From the NCBI RefSeq assembly GCF_025195085.2, contig NZ_JANAVY020000009.1, positions 62,001-126,000 on the forward strand: DNA of 64,000 nt, read 5' to 3'. Position 1 is the stretch's first letter, and each line of letters starts with the position of its first letter. Positions 49,401 through 58,470 of this stretch are shown here, piece after piece. The stretch is from Vibrio intestinalis (GTDB lineage Bacteria > Pseudomonadota > Gammaproteobacteria > Enterobacterales > Vibrionaceae). The notes below the pieces were generated by a model. The model was not told the origin of the DNA. It was given only the letters and a program-made list of their open reading frames with translations, and did not search any database. A program made the translations under genes and the position numbers.

Positions 49401-51014
49401 ATGAACGCAAACCGTGAACATCAATGTGATGTGTTAGTGGTAGGTAGTGGCGCTGCCGGTCTATCGTTAGCGTTGCGTGTTGCAGAACACGGCAAGGTCA
49501 TTGTGTTAAGTAAAGGACCACGCAGTGAAGGGGCGACATATTACGCGCAAGGTGGTATTGCAGCGGTATTCGATGAGTCAGACAGCATCGACTCGCATGT
49601 TGAAGATACACTGATTGCCGGTGGCGGCATCTGTGAAGAAGATACCGTAAAATTCATTGCCGAGAATGCGAAAGATTGTGTGCAATGGCTAATTGATGGT
49701 GGTGTGCCTTTCGACCGAGAAGAGAATGACAGCGATGATAAACCTCGCTATCACCTGACTCGTGAAGGTGGCCATAGTCATCGCCGTATTTTGCACGCCG
49801 CAGATGCCACTGGTATGGCGATGCAAAACTCTCTGCAAGATAACGTCCACAACCACCCGAACATTACTGTACTCGAGCGACACAACGCCCTTGACCTAAT
49901 CACCGAAGATAAAGTTGGCGGTGACTGCAAGAAAATCGTTGGCGCTTACATATGGAACCGTAATGACGAACACGTCGAAACCGTTCGCAGTAAGTTTGTA
50001 GTGCTAGCAACCGGTGGCGCTTCCAAGGTATACCAATACACCTCTAACCCTGACGTTTCATCAGGTGATGGTATTGCGATGGCTTGGCGTGCTGGCTGTC
50101 GTGTAGCAAACCTAGAGTTTAACCAATTCCACCCTACTTGCCTGTACCACCCAGAAGCTCGTAACTTCCTGCTTACTGAAGCACTTCGTGGTGAAGGCGC
50201 TTACCTGCGTCGACCTGATGGTTCACGCTTTATGCCTGATTTTGATGAGCGAGCTGAACTTGCCCCGCGTGATGTCGTAGCGCGCGCTATCGACTTTGAA
50301 ATGAAACGCTTAGGTGCAGACTGCATGTACGTGGACATTAGCCACAAACCGGCAGACTTTATTGAAAAGCACTTCCCAACCATCCATGACCGCCTAATGA
50401 AGTTGGGCATTGATATGACCAAAGAACCCATTCCTGTGGTTCCCGCTGCGCACTATACTTGCGGTGGCGTAATGGTCGATCAACGCGGCCAAACTGACCT
50501 TTCCCAGTTGTACGCGATTGGTGAGGTGAGCTACACAGGCCTTCATGGTGCTAACCGCATGGCTTCTAACTCACTGCTTGAGTGTGTGGTTTACGCTTGG
50601 GCTGCAGCCAACGATATCATTGCCAATCTTGGTAATGCCCAATTGCCACCAAGCCTACCAGCATGGGATGAAAGCCAAGTCTCTTGTTCAGATGAAGAAG
50701 TGGTTATCCAGCATAACTGGCATGAACTGCGTCTATTTATGTGGGACTACATGGGCATCGTTCGTACTGACAAACGTTTGGAACGCGCGCTGCGCCGAAT
50801 CCAGTTGCTGCAACAAGAGACGCACGAGTATTACAGTAACTTTAAGGTGTCTAACAACCTACTTGAACTGCGTAACCTATTGCAGGTGGCAGAACTGATG
50901 GTGCGTTGTGCGATGGAGCGTAAAGAAAGTCGTGGCCTGCACTACACGTTAGATTACCCAGAGAAGCAAGAAGATAGCGGCCCAACTATCTTGGTACCTG
51001 AAAAGCTTCAATAA
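49401..51014 (+). CDS. nadB: L-aspartate oxidase
   Basis: 537 aa FAD enzyme that oxidises aspartate to iminoaspartate, the first step of NAD synthesis. The FAD motif [14 protein letters not shown] is at about 13-26; [16 protein letters not shown] and [17 protein letters not shown] are signature segments, and RRIQLL plus a helical domain end it. The ATG at 49401 gives the E. coli-like N terminus; the reading frame extends upstream but only with a TTG. A small hairpin AGAGTG-CTCC-CACTCT at 49358-49373 lies in the leader. The gene is divergent from rpoE and ends in a strong terminator. Confidence 0.96.
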   Translation: MNANREHQCDVLVVGSGAAGLSLALRVAEHGKVIVLSKGPRSEGATYYAQGGIAAVFDESDSIDSHVEDTLIAGGGICEEDTVKFIAENAKDCVQWLIDGGVPFDREENDSDDKPRYHLTREGGHSHRRILHAADATGMAMQNSLQDNVHNHPNITVLERHNALDLITEDKVGGDCKKIVGAYIWNRNDEHVETVRSKFVVLATGGASKVYQYTSNPDVSSGDGIAMAWRAGCRVANLEFNQFHPTCLYHPEARNFLLTEALRGEGAYLRRPDGSRFMPDFDERAELAPRDVVARAIDFEMKRLGADCMYVDISHKPADFIEKHFPTIHDRLMKLGIDMTKEPIPVVPAAHYTCGGVMVDQRGQTDLSQLYAIGEVSYTGLHGANRMASNSLLECVVYAWAAANDIIANLGNAQLPPSLPAWDESQVSCSDEEVVIQHNWHELRLFMWDYMGIVRTDKRLERALRRIQLLQQETHEYYSNFKVSNNLLELRNLLQVAELMVRCAMERKESRGLHYTLDYPEKQEDSGPTILVPEKLQ

Positions 51015-51041
51015 GCGCTTACATTAGGGAACTGAAAAAAC

Positions 51042-51070
51042 AAAAGGAGCGATGATATCGCTCCTTTTCT
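51042..51070. terminator. Bidirectional terminator between nadB and sdhE
   Basis: AAAAGGAGCGAT pairs with ATCGCTCCTTTT around a GAT loop, 12 base pairs without mismatch. Confidence 0.85.
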
Positions 51071-51116
51071 ATTTTTAAGCCCATCTAAACTAGGCCAGTA
51101 AATTCAATTAAATGGC

Positions 51117-51377
51117 TTAACGCACTTTACTCAAGTTATGTGCTACCACTTTATCAACCATTGAGGCATGTGCGAGGTTTTCGCTGCGGCCATGTCCCAT
51201 GATCCAAGTAAATAGGTCTGGGTCATCGCACTCTAATAATGAAACAAAATCACGCTGCTCGGTTTCTGAAAGCTCATCAAAACACTCTTCAAAGAATGGC
51301 ATGATTACAACGTCCAGTTCTAACATACCGCGGCGACATGCCCACTTAATCCGCGCTTTCTCTTCCGGGGAATACAT
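51117..51377 (-). CDS. sdhE: FAD assembly factor SdhE
   Basis: 86 aa member of the SdhE/YgfY/CptB family, needed for covalent FAD attachment to succinate dehydrogenase. The diagnostic RGM-x-E-x-D box is present as RRGMLELD at 15-22, with the helical pattern KARIKWACR before it and FVSLLECDDPDLFTWIMG after it. Normal length. As in many gammaproteobacteria it is next to and divergent from ygfZ. Confidence 0.95.
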   Translation of the reverse strand: MYSPEEKARIKWACRRGMLELDVVIMPFFEECFDELSETEQRDFVSLLECDDPDLFTWIMGHGRSENLAHASMVDKVVAHNLSKVR

Positions 51378-51605
51378 TTTTCTTCCTCACCTTAATCGGT
51401 TATTTGCCCCGAGTGTAACAAGCAAGCCGACTGACAACTACTAAGTGAGTCACACTAACGCCACCGTACAGAGTCGCAAACCTTTGCCCTTGAGTTATCG
51501 CGACTTACAACCCACATTATAACGGTAAAAGCTTTAAGCTCTGCTTGCAGTTCGCTGCGAGTAAGCCTTAACATATTCAAATTCGATAATTATTAGGTAT
51601 CTCTC

Positions 51606-52571
51606 ATGGATTGGCTCAACGACTTTTCTCCGCTTTCTTTAACCGCTAGAGACCCATTACCAGAATTGACGCTTACTCATTTAAGCGATTGGGGTGTTAT
51701 CACTGCTGTTGGCGCTGATGCCAAATCTTACTTACAAGGTCAAGTTACCTGTGACGTTGTGCAGTTAGCGAAAGAGAGCCTAACATTTGGCGCGCACTGT
51801 GATGCAAAAGGCAAAGTATGGAATGTGTTCCGCCTATTCCATCACCTTGATGGCTATGCTCTTGTTCAACCGAAATCAGCGATGGAGAAAGAACTGGTTG
51901 AGCTAAAGAAATACGCGATCTTCTCAAAGATCGAGCTAGTAGAGAGTGAACAGGTTCTATTAGGTCTTATTGGTGAAAAAGCAGAAGCAACGATCGACCA
52001 AATGACCTCTGATCGCGGCGATGTTCGTCCATTAAATAATGGTACGGCCGTGAAAATCGATCACCTGCGTTGGTTGATTGTGATGGAAGCGGGTTCGGCG
52101 GAACTGCTCAGCCGAACACTCCCAGCCGAGAAAGTGCATCAAGACATTTGGCGCAAGCTTGAGATCGAAGCTGGCGTACCTATGCTTGAAGCCAGTCAAC
52201 AAATTGAGCACATTCCACAAGCATTAAACGTTCAGGCGCTGGATGGCATTAGCTTTAAAAAAGGCTGCTACACCGGACAAGAAACGGTGGCGCGAGCGAA
52301 ATACCGCGGTACAAATAAGCGTGCCCTATTTATTGTCAAAGGCCACGCGGACAAGCCTCTATCTGATGATGAAACCATTGAGCGTTCAGTGGGCGATAAC
52401 TGGCGAACTGCAGGTAAACTACTTGCGAGTTACCAATATTCTGATGGCGAAACCATTGCCACCGTAGTACTGCCAAACAACTTAGACAGTGATACTCAGC
52501 TTCGCTTAGCATCGCAGCCAAACTCAATCTGGACAATGGAACCACTTCCATACTCACTTGATGATGAATAA
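51606..52571 (+). CDS. ygfZ: tRNA-modifying protein YgfZ
   Basis: 321 aa folate-binding protein that supports iron-sulfur enzymes such as MiaB. The family signature K-G-C-Y-x-G-Q-E appears as KKGCYTGQETVARAKYRG near residue 217, and the N-terminal YLQGQVTCDV segment is also typical. The 229-base gap to sdhE should hold both promoters. Its last bases overlap the start of the next gene. Confidence 0.94.
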   Translation: MDWLNDFSPLSLTARDPLPELTLTHLSDWGVITAVGADAKSYLQGQVTCDVVQLAKESLTFGAHCDAKGKVWNVFRLFHHLDGYALVQPKSAMEKELVELKKYAIFSKIELVESEQVLLGLIGEKAEATIDQMTSDRGDVRPLNNGTAVKIDHLRWLIVMEAGSAELLSRTLPAEKVHQDIWRKLEIEAGVPMLEASQQIEHIPQALNVQALDGISFKKGCYTGQETVARAKYRGTNKRALFIVKGHADKPLSDDETIERSVGDNWRTAGKLLASYQYSDGETIATVVLPNNLDSDTQLRLASQPNSIWTMEPLPYSLDDE

Positions 52572-53037
52572 TCCCTTCACCTCGAAAATTACGGAGTTCC
52601 TTGAACTACAAGGAATTCCGTACCGATTGTTGATGCACAAAACAGAAGCCACCAGCATTGAAGATGCGGCTCAGCAGCGTGGCATTCGCCCAGCTCAAAT
52701 GGTTAAGACAATGGTGCTTCGCGATATGGGTGGCTTATACGCGCTAGCTTGTGTGCCTGGCGATCAAGCGGTTGATCCTAAAAAAGTACGCGCATTGTTG
52801 GATTGCCGCAGAATGACCTGTGTAGATTTGAGCCAAGTTGAGTCAATTACTGGCTATAAAGCAGGTACGGTTGCGCCTTTGCTGCTCAAACGTCATATGC
52901 CGATCTTTTTTGATCAGCAGCTATTAGCTGAGGATGAAATCACCATTAGTAGTGGCAGTCGTATGGCTGGAGTCGCACTTTCATGCCAAGATCTTATTCA
53001 ACTTTGCCAACCACAAATCACCAACATTTGCCGCTAA
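52561..53037 (+). CDS. YbaK / prolyl-tRNA-editing domain protein
   Basis: 158 aa single-domain protein of the YbaK/EbsC/ProX editing family, which hydrolyses mischarged tRNAs. Supporting segments are KTMVLRDMGG (the catalytic lysine region), YALACVPGDQAVDPKKVRALL and GYKAGTVAPLLLK (GxxxGxxxP pattern). The precise substrate, Cys-tRNAPro or another, cannot be read from the sequence. Two adjacent ATGs (52561 and 52564) can serve as start, both inside the end of ygfZ, so the pair is probably co-translated. Confidence 0.85.
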   Translation: MMNNPFTSKITEFLELQGIPYRLLMHKTEATSIEDAAQQRGIRPAQMVKTMVLRDMGGLYALACVPGDQAVDPKKVRALLDCRRMTCVDLSQVESITGYKAGTVAPLLLKRHMPIFFDQQLLAEDEITISSGSRMAGVALSCQDLIQLCQPQITNICR

Positions 53038-53214
53038 TCATTAAATAGTGACGACAAAGCGATACAAACACCCACCAAAAACGAGATCTCGATCGCAGAT
53101 GCCACTCCATTATCGATAAATTTTTATTCATTTAATAAGCATATATAGTCACGGGTGTTTTTTTGAATTACTCTGAAATCACTCATGTGACATCTGTTGA
53201 GCTTCTAGTAGAAC

Positions 53215-53351
53215 TTTAAGAGAGCTTAAGTCTGCTAGTGAGTCCCTCCTCACATGAGTAAAAAGTGAGTCCACTGTATAGTTCAGGATTTCCACTTTTT
53301 GTGTAATGCATCTGTGACTATTCGCCCGCAAATCCACGCGGGCTTTTTTTT
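53215..53351 (+). ncRNA. Candidate small regulatory RNA, unknown
   Basis: Three stems follow each other: GTGAG/CTCAC (53238-53253), a longer stem AAAAAGTG/CACTTTTT (53260-53300) with an inner GTCC/GGAT pairing, and a rho-independent terminator GCCCGC/GCGGGC (53324-53343) with eight T residues. No protein gene precedes the terminator closely: the YbaK-domain gene ends 290 bases earlier. The 5' end is a guess and no strong promoter was found. I do not recognise it as a named family. The terminator could alternatively belong to a long 3' untranslated region. Confidence 0.5.
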
Positions 53352-53603
53352 ACATTAATTTAACTTTTAGTTGGCAAAACACACTCTTCTATGACTATTC
53401 TTAAATCTGTCACATTCTGGTGATTAAATACACGCCACTGGAACTTTATGAAGTTCCAACAGTCAGAACAATAGTGAGGTAAAAATCACACAAAAATGGA
53501 TATTTATCCGCTGTTTTGCTCACAACAGCACAAATATCCACTTACAACGATTACAACTGGGTATTCCCCCATCAACGTCACACATTTTTAAGTGGGAAAT
53601 CCG

Positions 53604-53609
53604 TATAAT
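53604..53609 (+). promoter_or_regulatory. Probable -10 element of the 68-aa protein gene
   Basis: Perfect TATAAT 34 bases before the start codon. There is no good -35 at the right distance, so activation or a weak core promoter is possible. Confidence 0.4.
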
Positions 53610-53642
53610 TATTGGTGCTTGCTAAACAAAAAGGATAATTCT

Positions 53643-53849
53643 ATGAGACTGTTTAAGCGCTATACACCTAGTATGATTGCTAAACATGTTAGTCGGCTAT
53701 TTAAAGGAAGAATCTATATCTACGGTGTAGGTAAATTTGAATTCGATAACGGTAAATTGATTTTGCCGGCCAGAGCTGAAAAGCGACACTTCCGAGCGGT
53801 GAAGGAAGTAAATCAAGAAATAATGCGATTGCGCTGCGCATACGCATAA
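53643..53849 (+). CDS. Small basic protein of unknown function
   Basis: 68 aa, rich in arginine and lysine, with the start MRLFKRYTPSMIAKHV, a middle GRIYIYGVGKFEFDNGKL that looks like two beta strands, and a helical tail. No signal peptide, membrane helix or cysteine motif. AGGA lies seven bases before the ATG, a TATAAT is in place upstream and a terminator follows, so it looks like a real single-gene unit. I do not recognise the family. The basic charge would allow nucleic-acid binding, which is speculation. Confidence 0.75.
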   Translation: MRLFKRYTPSMIAKHVSRLFKGRIYIYGVGKFEFDNGKLILPARAEKRHFRAVKEVNQEIMRLRCAYA

Positions 53850-53859
53850 CAGAATTAAA

Positions 53860-53893
53860 AAAGGGTTGGCTACGAAATGTGCCAACCCTTTGT
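53860..53893. terminator. Bidirectional terminator between the small protein gene and ubiI
   Basis: AAAGGGTTGGC pairs with GCCAACCCTTT around a 10-base loop; A-run before, TGTCATTTT after. Confidence 0.8.
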
Positions 53894-53948
53894 CATTTTA
53901 GAGTCACTCTACGTGGTCTAGCTCTAATCAACCTAACTGAACGTTAAG

Positions 53949-55178
53949 CTATTTGTTTTCAATATGCGCTGGGTACTTAGCTAGGTTTGGTAGATGTCCT
54001 TTCAGCCCTAATGCTCGCTTCATGATCTCATCTTTAGCGCCCGGCAACTGACCCGCAATGGTCATTCCAATGCCACGAATCAATTTCTTAGCCGGATTAT
54101 CACCCTCGAACAAATCGCGGAAACCTTGCATCGCAGCAATCATCTTCGCCGCCTCAGCTTTACGCCAACGTTCATAGCCACGCAAGTTGCGCTTAGTGCC
54201 AATGTCTTGGCCTTTGTGCCATAAACCAATGATCTCTTGGGCAAGACTTGCGGCATCGAGTAAACCTAAGTTCACCCCTTGGCCTGCAAGTGGATGAATG
54301 GTATGAGCTGCATCACCAACAAGAGCTACACGCTCTACCGCGAAATCACGTGCATAACGCATTTTTAGCGGAAAGGCATAACGCTCACCAATTACTTCAC
54401 ACAAACCAAGACGCGCATCAAACTCAGCAGTAAGCGCTTTATTAAACTCATCTTTATCCATGTTCACCAAACGTTCTGCTCGGTTAGGTTCTGTAGACCA
54501 AACAATTGAACTCATTTGGCTTCCACCCATTGGCAAAAATGCTAACGGGCCTTGTGGAGTAAAGATTTGTCGTGCGACCTGCTGATGGGGCTCTTGCGTC
54601 CAAACATTAGCAACCACAGCACTGTGACCATAATCCCAGTGGGTTAATGGAATATCTTGCTGACGACGAACCCATGAGTTCGCGCCATCTGCGCCAACCA
54701 CCAATTTAGCCGTTAATGATTGACCATTATCGAGCGTCAGCCACGCCTCGCTTTCGCCAATCGCCATAGATTGACATTGAGCAGGCATAAATAACGTTAC
54801 ATTGGACTGCTTCTCAACTTGCTCAAGTAACGCCAACTGAATCACTCGGTTTTCGACGATATGCCCAAGATCAGGCTGAGCCATCTGCATCGCATCAAAT
54901 TCGATACGTGCAAAACTATCTTGCTCCCAGACTTCCATCGCGGAATAGGCTGCAGCGCGGCGATCGACTATCCCTTGCCATGCGCCTAAGTTTCTTAGCA
55001 TTGTTTCGCTTGAACGACTCAGTGCCGATACGCGTACGTCTGGTAAATCATTTAATTTACTTTCTGGAGTACGGCTTTCAATTACCGCGACTCGTAAATC
55101 ACTATCACGAAATGCAGCCGCAAGCGCGAGGCCAACCATGCCTCCACCAACAATTGCAATATCAACGCTTTGCATCAT
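53949..55178 (-). CDS. ubiI: FAD-dependent 2-octaprenylphenol 5-hydroxylase
   Basis: 409 aa flavin monooxygenase of aerobic ubiquinone synthesis (formerly VisC). FAD fingerprint IAIVGGGMVGLALAAA at the N terminus, the middle GADGANSWVR motif, and GDAAHTIHPLAGQGVNLGL near residue 300. It follows ubiH by 16 bases, the usual ubiH-ubiI pair. AAGGG stands seven bases before the first of two adjacent ATGs. Confidence 0.93.
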   Translation of the reverse strand: MMQSVDIAIVGGGMVGLALAAAFRDSDLRVAVIESRTPESKLNDLPDVRVSALSRSSETMLRNLGAWQGIVDRRAAAYSAMEVWEQDSFARIEFDAMQMAQPDLGHIVENRVIQLALLEQVEKQSNVTLFMPAQCQSMAIGESEAWLTLDNGQSLTAKLVVGADGANSWVRRQQDIPLTHWDYGHSAVVANVWTQEPHQQVARQIFTPQGPLAFLPMGGSQMSSIVWSTEPNRAERLVNMDKDEFNKALTAEFDARLGLCEVIGERYAFPLKMRYARDFAVERVALVGDAAHTIHPLAGQGVNLGLLDAASLAQEIIGLWHKGQDIGTKRNLRGYERWRKAEAAKMIAAMQGFRDLFEGDNPAKKLIRGIGMTIAGQLPGAKDEIMKRALGLKGHLPNLAKYPAHIENK

Positions 55179-55194
55179 ATCTGCACCCTTTGCA

Positions 55195-56373
55195 CTACCG
55201 TGCAATTAAACCTAATGTTCTTTGTAAAAGCGGTGTTTTTAGAACCGGTAAATTTTCCATTGCGGCCAAACCTAAGTTACGTCCAATTCGCAATGTTAAA
55301 TAATCATTTGAAAACAGATGAACCAACGACGAAGTCAGTGCGATGGTCGCTTCTCTATCTTGAGTGCGGCGCTGCTTAAACTCGCGAAGTACGGTATAAC
55401 TACCCGCATCTTGCGGTGATTTGACGATCTCTTCCGCCAAAGTAGCAACATCGCGAATGCCTAAATTAAACCCCTGACCCGCAATGGGGTGCAGTGTTTG
55501 AGCCGCATTACCAACAATAGCAAAACGGTGAGAGCTGTTTTGCTCTCGATAACGAAGCAGCAGCGGATAACTTGCCCGCTCGCCCACTTTAATCATTTTG
55601 CCTAAGCGCCAGCCAAATGCTTGCTGTAATTGCTCAAGAAACTCTGACTCATCCAGTTGCAACACTTGCTCGGCATTGTTAGGGCGTAGACACCACACTA
55701 ATGAGATGCGATCTTCACTCATTGGCAGCAGAGCTACAGGCCCTTGCGACGTGAAGCGCTCAAACGCTCGGCCTTGATGGGCTTGCTCAGTGGTGATATT
55801 GGCAATCACAGCCACTTGGTCAAAGTCATGCTCAGTTAAGCTCAAGCCTAATTGCTGACAACATGAGGAAATCGCTCCATCTGCTGCCACCAACAACTTA
55901 CACTTCAGCTGCTCGCCATCATCAAGTGTCACCACGCTATGCTCAACATCCCGCTCAATCGACGTTACAGAGTTTGGGCACAGCAGTTCAACATTGCTCT
56001 CATTTGCCAAGCGCTGATGATAAATACGCCCAACATCTGCAAGTTCGACGACATAACCTAACGCCTCAACACCAACCTCTTGGGTCGAGATTTCAGTAAT
56101 GCCGGCATGAGTTCTGTCTGATACATGAATGTGCTTAATAGCAGTCGCAACAGGTGCAATATCTTGCCAAAGCTCAAGCTGCTTAAGGATATTGACCGTA
56201 CCGTATGAAAGCGCGATAGAGCGAGAATCAAAACCCGGATGAGCAGAGTGATCGACTTGATATGGCTCCACTACAGCAACAGATAACGAGCCTTGGCTTA
56301 AGTTTTGAATCGCTAGAGCAAGAGTCATTCCGGCCATTGCGCCACCAGCAATCACAACATCAAACTGTTTCAT
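55195..56373 (-). CDS. ubiH: 2-octaprenyl-6-methoxyphenol hydroxylase
   Basis: 392 aa flavin monooxygenase of the same family as the downstream ubiI. The FAD fingerprint is VVIAGGAMAGMTLALA, where the usual third glycine of G-x-G-x-x-G is an alanine, as in other UbiH proteins. AADGAISSC and GNAAQTLHPIAGQGFNLGIRD complete the family motifs; the asparagine in GNAAQT is typical for UbiH. It follows ygfB by 26 bases, so ygfB-ubiH-ubiI is one operon. Confidence 0.93.
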   Translation of the reverse strand: MKQFDVVIAGGAMAGMTLALAIQNLSQGSLSVAVVEPYQVDHSAHPGFDSRSIALSYGTVNILKQLELWQDIAPVATAIKHIHVSDRTHAGITEISTQEVGVEALGYVVELADVGRIYHQRLANESNVELLCPNSVTSIERDVEHSVVTLDDGEQLKCKLLVAADGAISSCCQQLGLSLTEHDFDQVAVIANITTEQAHQGRAFERFTSQGPVALLPMSEDRISLVWCLRPNNAEQVLQLDESEFLEQLQQAFGWRLGKMIKVGERASYPLLLRYREQNSSHRFAIVGNAAQTLHPIAGQGFNLGIRDVATLAEEIVKSPQDAGSYTVLREFKQRRTQDREATIALTSSLVHLFSNDYLTLRIGRNLGLAAMENLPVLKTPLLQRTLGLIAR

Positions 56374-56399
56374 GCATCTACCTTAACTGAATCGCTTAC

Positions 56400-56978
56400 T
56401 TAGTGAAGCGTAGGGGCTTTGGTCTCTTGAACTGGCTTTTGGCCAAGCTCAGCGTGAATGGTTAATACGCACACTTTGACGTGCTCTACCACCTGCTCAA
56501 GTAAGATGGCTTGCTCTTGCATGTCATCATCTTCATCGATGCCAAGCTTTGAGATCTCTTCTAAATCAGCCAAGGCTTCTTTCGCCTCTTTGGAGGCTTT
56601 CTTTAGATTCGCACCAACTAAACCTAAGCCAGAAATAAAATGATTTACCCAGTCAGCCACGCCATCAGCGATATCAAAAAGAGAGGCGCTCGCTTCTTCA
56701 TCAGGGAGTAGCATCGACATTTCCATGCTTGAGCCAGTGAGCTCTTTAGTTGCCACTTCTAACGTTTGCTGCGCTAGCTTTAGCGATTTGTCAGGCCAAC
56801 CCATACCTTCATTGGTGTAGTCAAAAATCAGCGGTTGCCAGCTTTTGTCATCGAGGCTTAAACCACCGCTTAGCATACCGGCAAGCAAACCGTGTAATTC
56901 TGCTGGGTTTACTGCAAGGCCAGCGCTTTGAAGCTCGCTAGCAAACATCAAGTAATCTGGTAGGGTTTTGTCACTCAT
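56400..56978 (-). CDS. ygfB: UPF0149 family protein YgfB
   Basis: 192 aa, acidic and helical, of the UPF0149/YgfB family. Recognisable by [13 protein letters not shown] near residue 27 and [10 protein letters not shown] near 110. In Pseudomonas a member is linked to control of AmpDh3 expression; its general role is not settled. First gene of the ubiH-ubiI operon and divergent from zapA, as in E. coli. Confidence 0.93.
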   Translation of the reverse strand: MSDKTLPDYLMFASELQSAGLAVNPAELHGLLAGMLSGGLSLDDKSWQPLIFDYTNEGMGWPDKSLKLAQQTLEVATKELTGSSMEMSMLLPDEEASASLFDIADGVADWVNHFISGLGLVGANLKKASKEAKEALADLEEISKLGIDEDDDMQEQAILLEQVVEHVKVCVLTIHAELGQKPVQETKAPTLH

Positions 56979-57132
56979 GGAAAGACCTAAATAATTTTTA
57001 TCTAAAGGTTAATCGTACCACTTCAATCACAATGCGAAAATGTAGAAGTCATCAATAATGAATAGCTTTTACACAAATTGCCCAATTACTGTGTGATCAC
57101 CCTTTGTTTTGCTTTTGTCGCACGGGAAACAC

Positions 57133-57161
57133 TTGAATCTTAACAAGGCTTTTTCTATAGT
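57133..57161 (+). promoter_or_regulatory. Probable sigma-70 promoter of zapA
   Basis: TTGAAT, a 17-base spacer, then TATAGT. A leader hairpin GGTGAT...ATCACC follows at about 57172-57193, before the start codon. Confidence 0.55.
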
Positions 57162-57215
57162 TTCCCCCTCGGTGATGGTCTGCAGTATCACCTTAATACT
57201 AAGTGTAGAGTGGAT

Positions 57216-57545
57216 ATGAGTAGCCAAGCGGTAGAAGTCGAAATTTTAGGTAAGTTAACACGTGTTAACTGTCCTGCGGGTCAGGAAGAAGCATTGCTTC
57301 AAGCCGCTAAGCGATTGGATGATCGCTTGAAAGACATGACAGACAAGACCAAAGTGACCAATGAAGTGCAACTGCTTACCATTGCGGCACTCAACTTCTG
57401 TTATGAAATTGAAACGCGTAACGACACTACTGAGCAACACGAGCAACAGCAGGCCGAACTGTCAGAGCGAATGGAAAAGCTCTCTGCATCTTTAGATGAT
57501 GCATTAAGTAAAGTACAGCCAGGAAAGGCGTCTTCTTTATCTTAA
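57216..57545 (+). CDS. zapA: Cell division protein ZapA
   Basis: 109 aa FtsZ-associated protein that bundles FtsZ filaments at mid-cell. The beta-rich head (VEVEILGKLTRVNCPAGQEE, AKRLDDRLKDM) and the coiled-coil tail are typical, and the length matches. The ATG at 57216 gives the family N terminus; a GTG six bases earlier is in frame. The order zapA-ssrS-fau agrees with E. coli. Confidence 0.95.
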   Translation: MSSQAVEVEILGKLTRVNCPAGQEEALLQAAKRLDDRLKDMTDKTKVTNEVQLLTIAALNFCYEIETRNDTTEQHEQQQAELSERMEKLSASLDDALSKVQPGKASSLS

Positions 57546-57603
57546 AGACTTTGTCTAACAGAAAGGTTAAGCTAGTCTTAATGTCTGTACATAGACAGCC
57601 AAA

Positions 57604-57787
57604 TTTACCCTGGAGTGTGCGTCAGTGGGATTACGTCCCTGAGCCGATAAGCAATACCCAAGGATTAGTACTTGATAGCTATTGAGCAAGCTCGGCATGC
57701 ACCGAGAAGCCTACGGTTAACATTGCTGATCCGCCTTGAACCAGCTGGTTCAAGGGTCAAAATCTCCAACGGCACTCTGGGGTATCC
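57604..57787 (+). ncRNA. ssrS: 6S RNA
   Basis: Located between zapA and fau, its conserved place. The closing stem is formed by ACCCTGGAGTG at the 5' end and CACTCTGGGGT at the 3' end. The conserved elements CCCTGAGCCGATA (57636 region), GAGCATGC-like GCTCGGCATGCACCGAGAAGCCT and CCTTGAACC...GGTTCAAGGGT are all visible and match enterobacterial 6S. It binds sigma-70 RNA polymerase in stationary phase. The exact ends are estimated from the closing stem. Confidence 0.92.
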
Positions 57788-57819
57788 TCCTTTTTACCCC
57801 TTCATCTAGTGGGGTAACA

Positions 57820-58410
57820 ATGACAACATCTCGTCAAGAATTTCGAAAGACTATCCGTCAACGTCGCAATAGCCTCTCCAAACAAGAGCAATCACAAGCG
57901 GCGCAACAGTTAATTCAGCAATTTTCTACTCTCGATGAGCTAAACAACGCTCAACACATTGCCCTCTATTTAACCGCAGACGGTGAAGTTGATACCCATC
58001 CGCTAATTAAATGGCTTTGGCAACAAGGCAAAGATCTATACTTGCCAGTGATTCATCCCTTTTCAAAGGGGCATCTGCTGTTTTTGCATTACCAAGCCGA
58101 TACACCGATGGTGCTCAACCAATACAAGATTGCTGAACCTAAGCTCAATCAAACCTTAATCAAGCCTGTTAATCAGTTGGATTTAATCTGTACACCGTTA
58201 GTTGGATTTGACTCTAATGGCCATCGATTGGGCATGGGTGGCGGCTACTACGATCGCACTCTTGCGCCTTGGTTTGCTTCAGGAAATGGCCCTAAACCGA
58301 TAGGCCTCGCCCACGATTGCCAGCATGTCGATGCACTACCAATTGAACAATGGGACGTGCCACTACCCAAAATAGTGACACCGAGCCGAATCTGGCAATG
58401 GGAATCCTAA
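57820..58410 (+). CDS. fau: 5-formyltetrahydrofolate cyclo-ligase
   Basis: 196 aa enzyme (YgfA/MTHFS) that converts 5-formyl-THF to 5,10-methenyl-THF with ATP. The N terminus RQEFRKTIRQRRNSLS, the middle LPVI and the signature GHRLGMGGGYYDRTL near residue 145 are present. The start at 57820 lies behind GTGGGG; the reading frame extends upstream into 6S RNA without support. Probably co-transcribed with ssrS. Confidence 0.93.
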   Translation: MTTSRQEFRKTIRQRRNSLSKQEQSQAAQQLIQQFSTLDELNNAQHIALYLTADGEVDTHPLIKWLWQQGKDLYLPVIHPFSKGHLLFLHYQADTPMVLNQYKIAEPKLNQTLIKPVNQLDLICTPLVGFDSNGHRLGMGGGYYDRTLAPWFASGNGPKPIGLAHDCQHVDALPIEQWDVPLPKIVTPSRIWQWES

Positions 58411-58470
58411 CTTTTAACCGCTATAATCCCGCGCGCAATCGATAACCCACTTCCAGTTTAGGAGACGAGC

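Larger units (their letters stand above)
53038..53642. other. 605-base gap rich in inverted repeats, no protein gene
   Basis: No open frame of interest. It contains, left to right: AAACACCC (53066-53073) pairing with GGGTGTTT (53153-53160) before a T-run, with a CGAGATCTCG palindrome inside; a candidate small RNA (53215-53351); a hairpin GGAACTT-TATG-AAGTTCC (53440-53457); a large two-part stem-loop (53497-53540); and a TATAAT promoter element at 53604. Confidence 0.7.
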
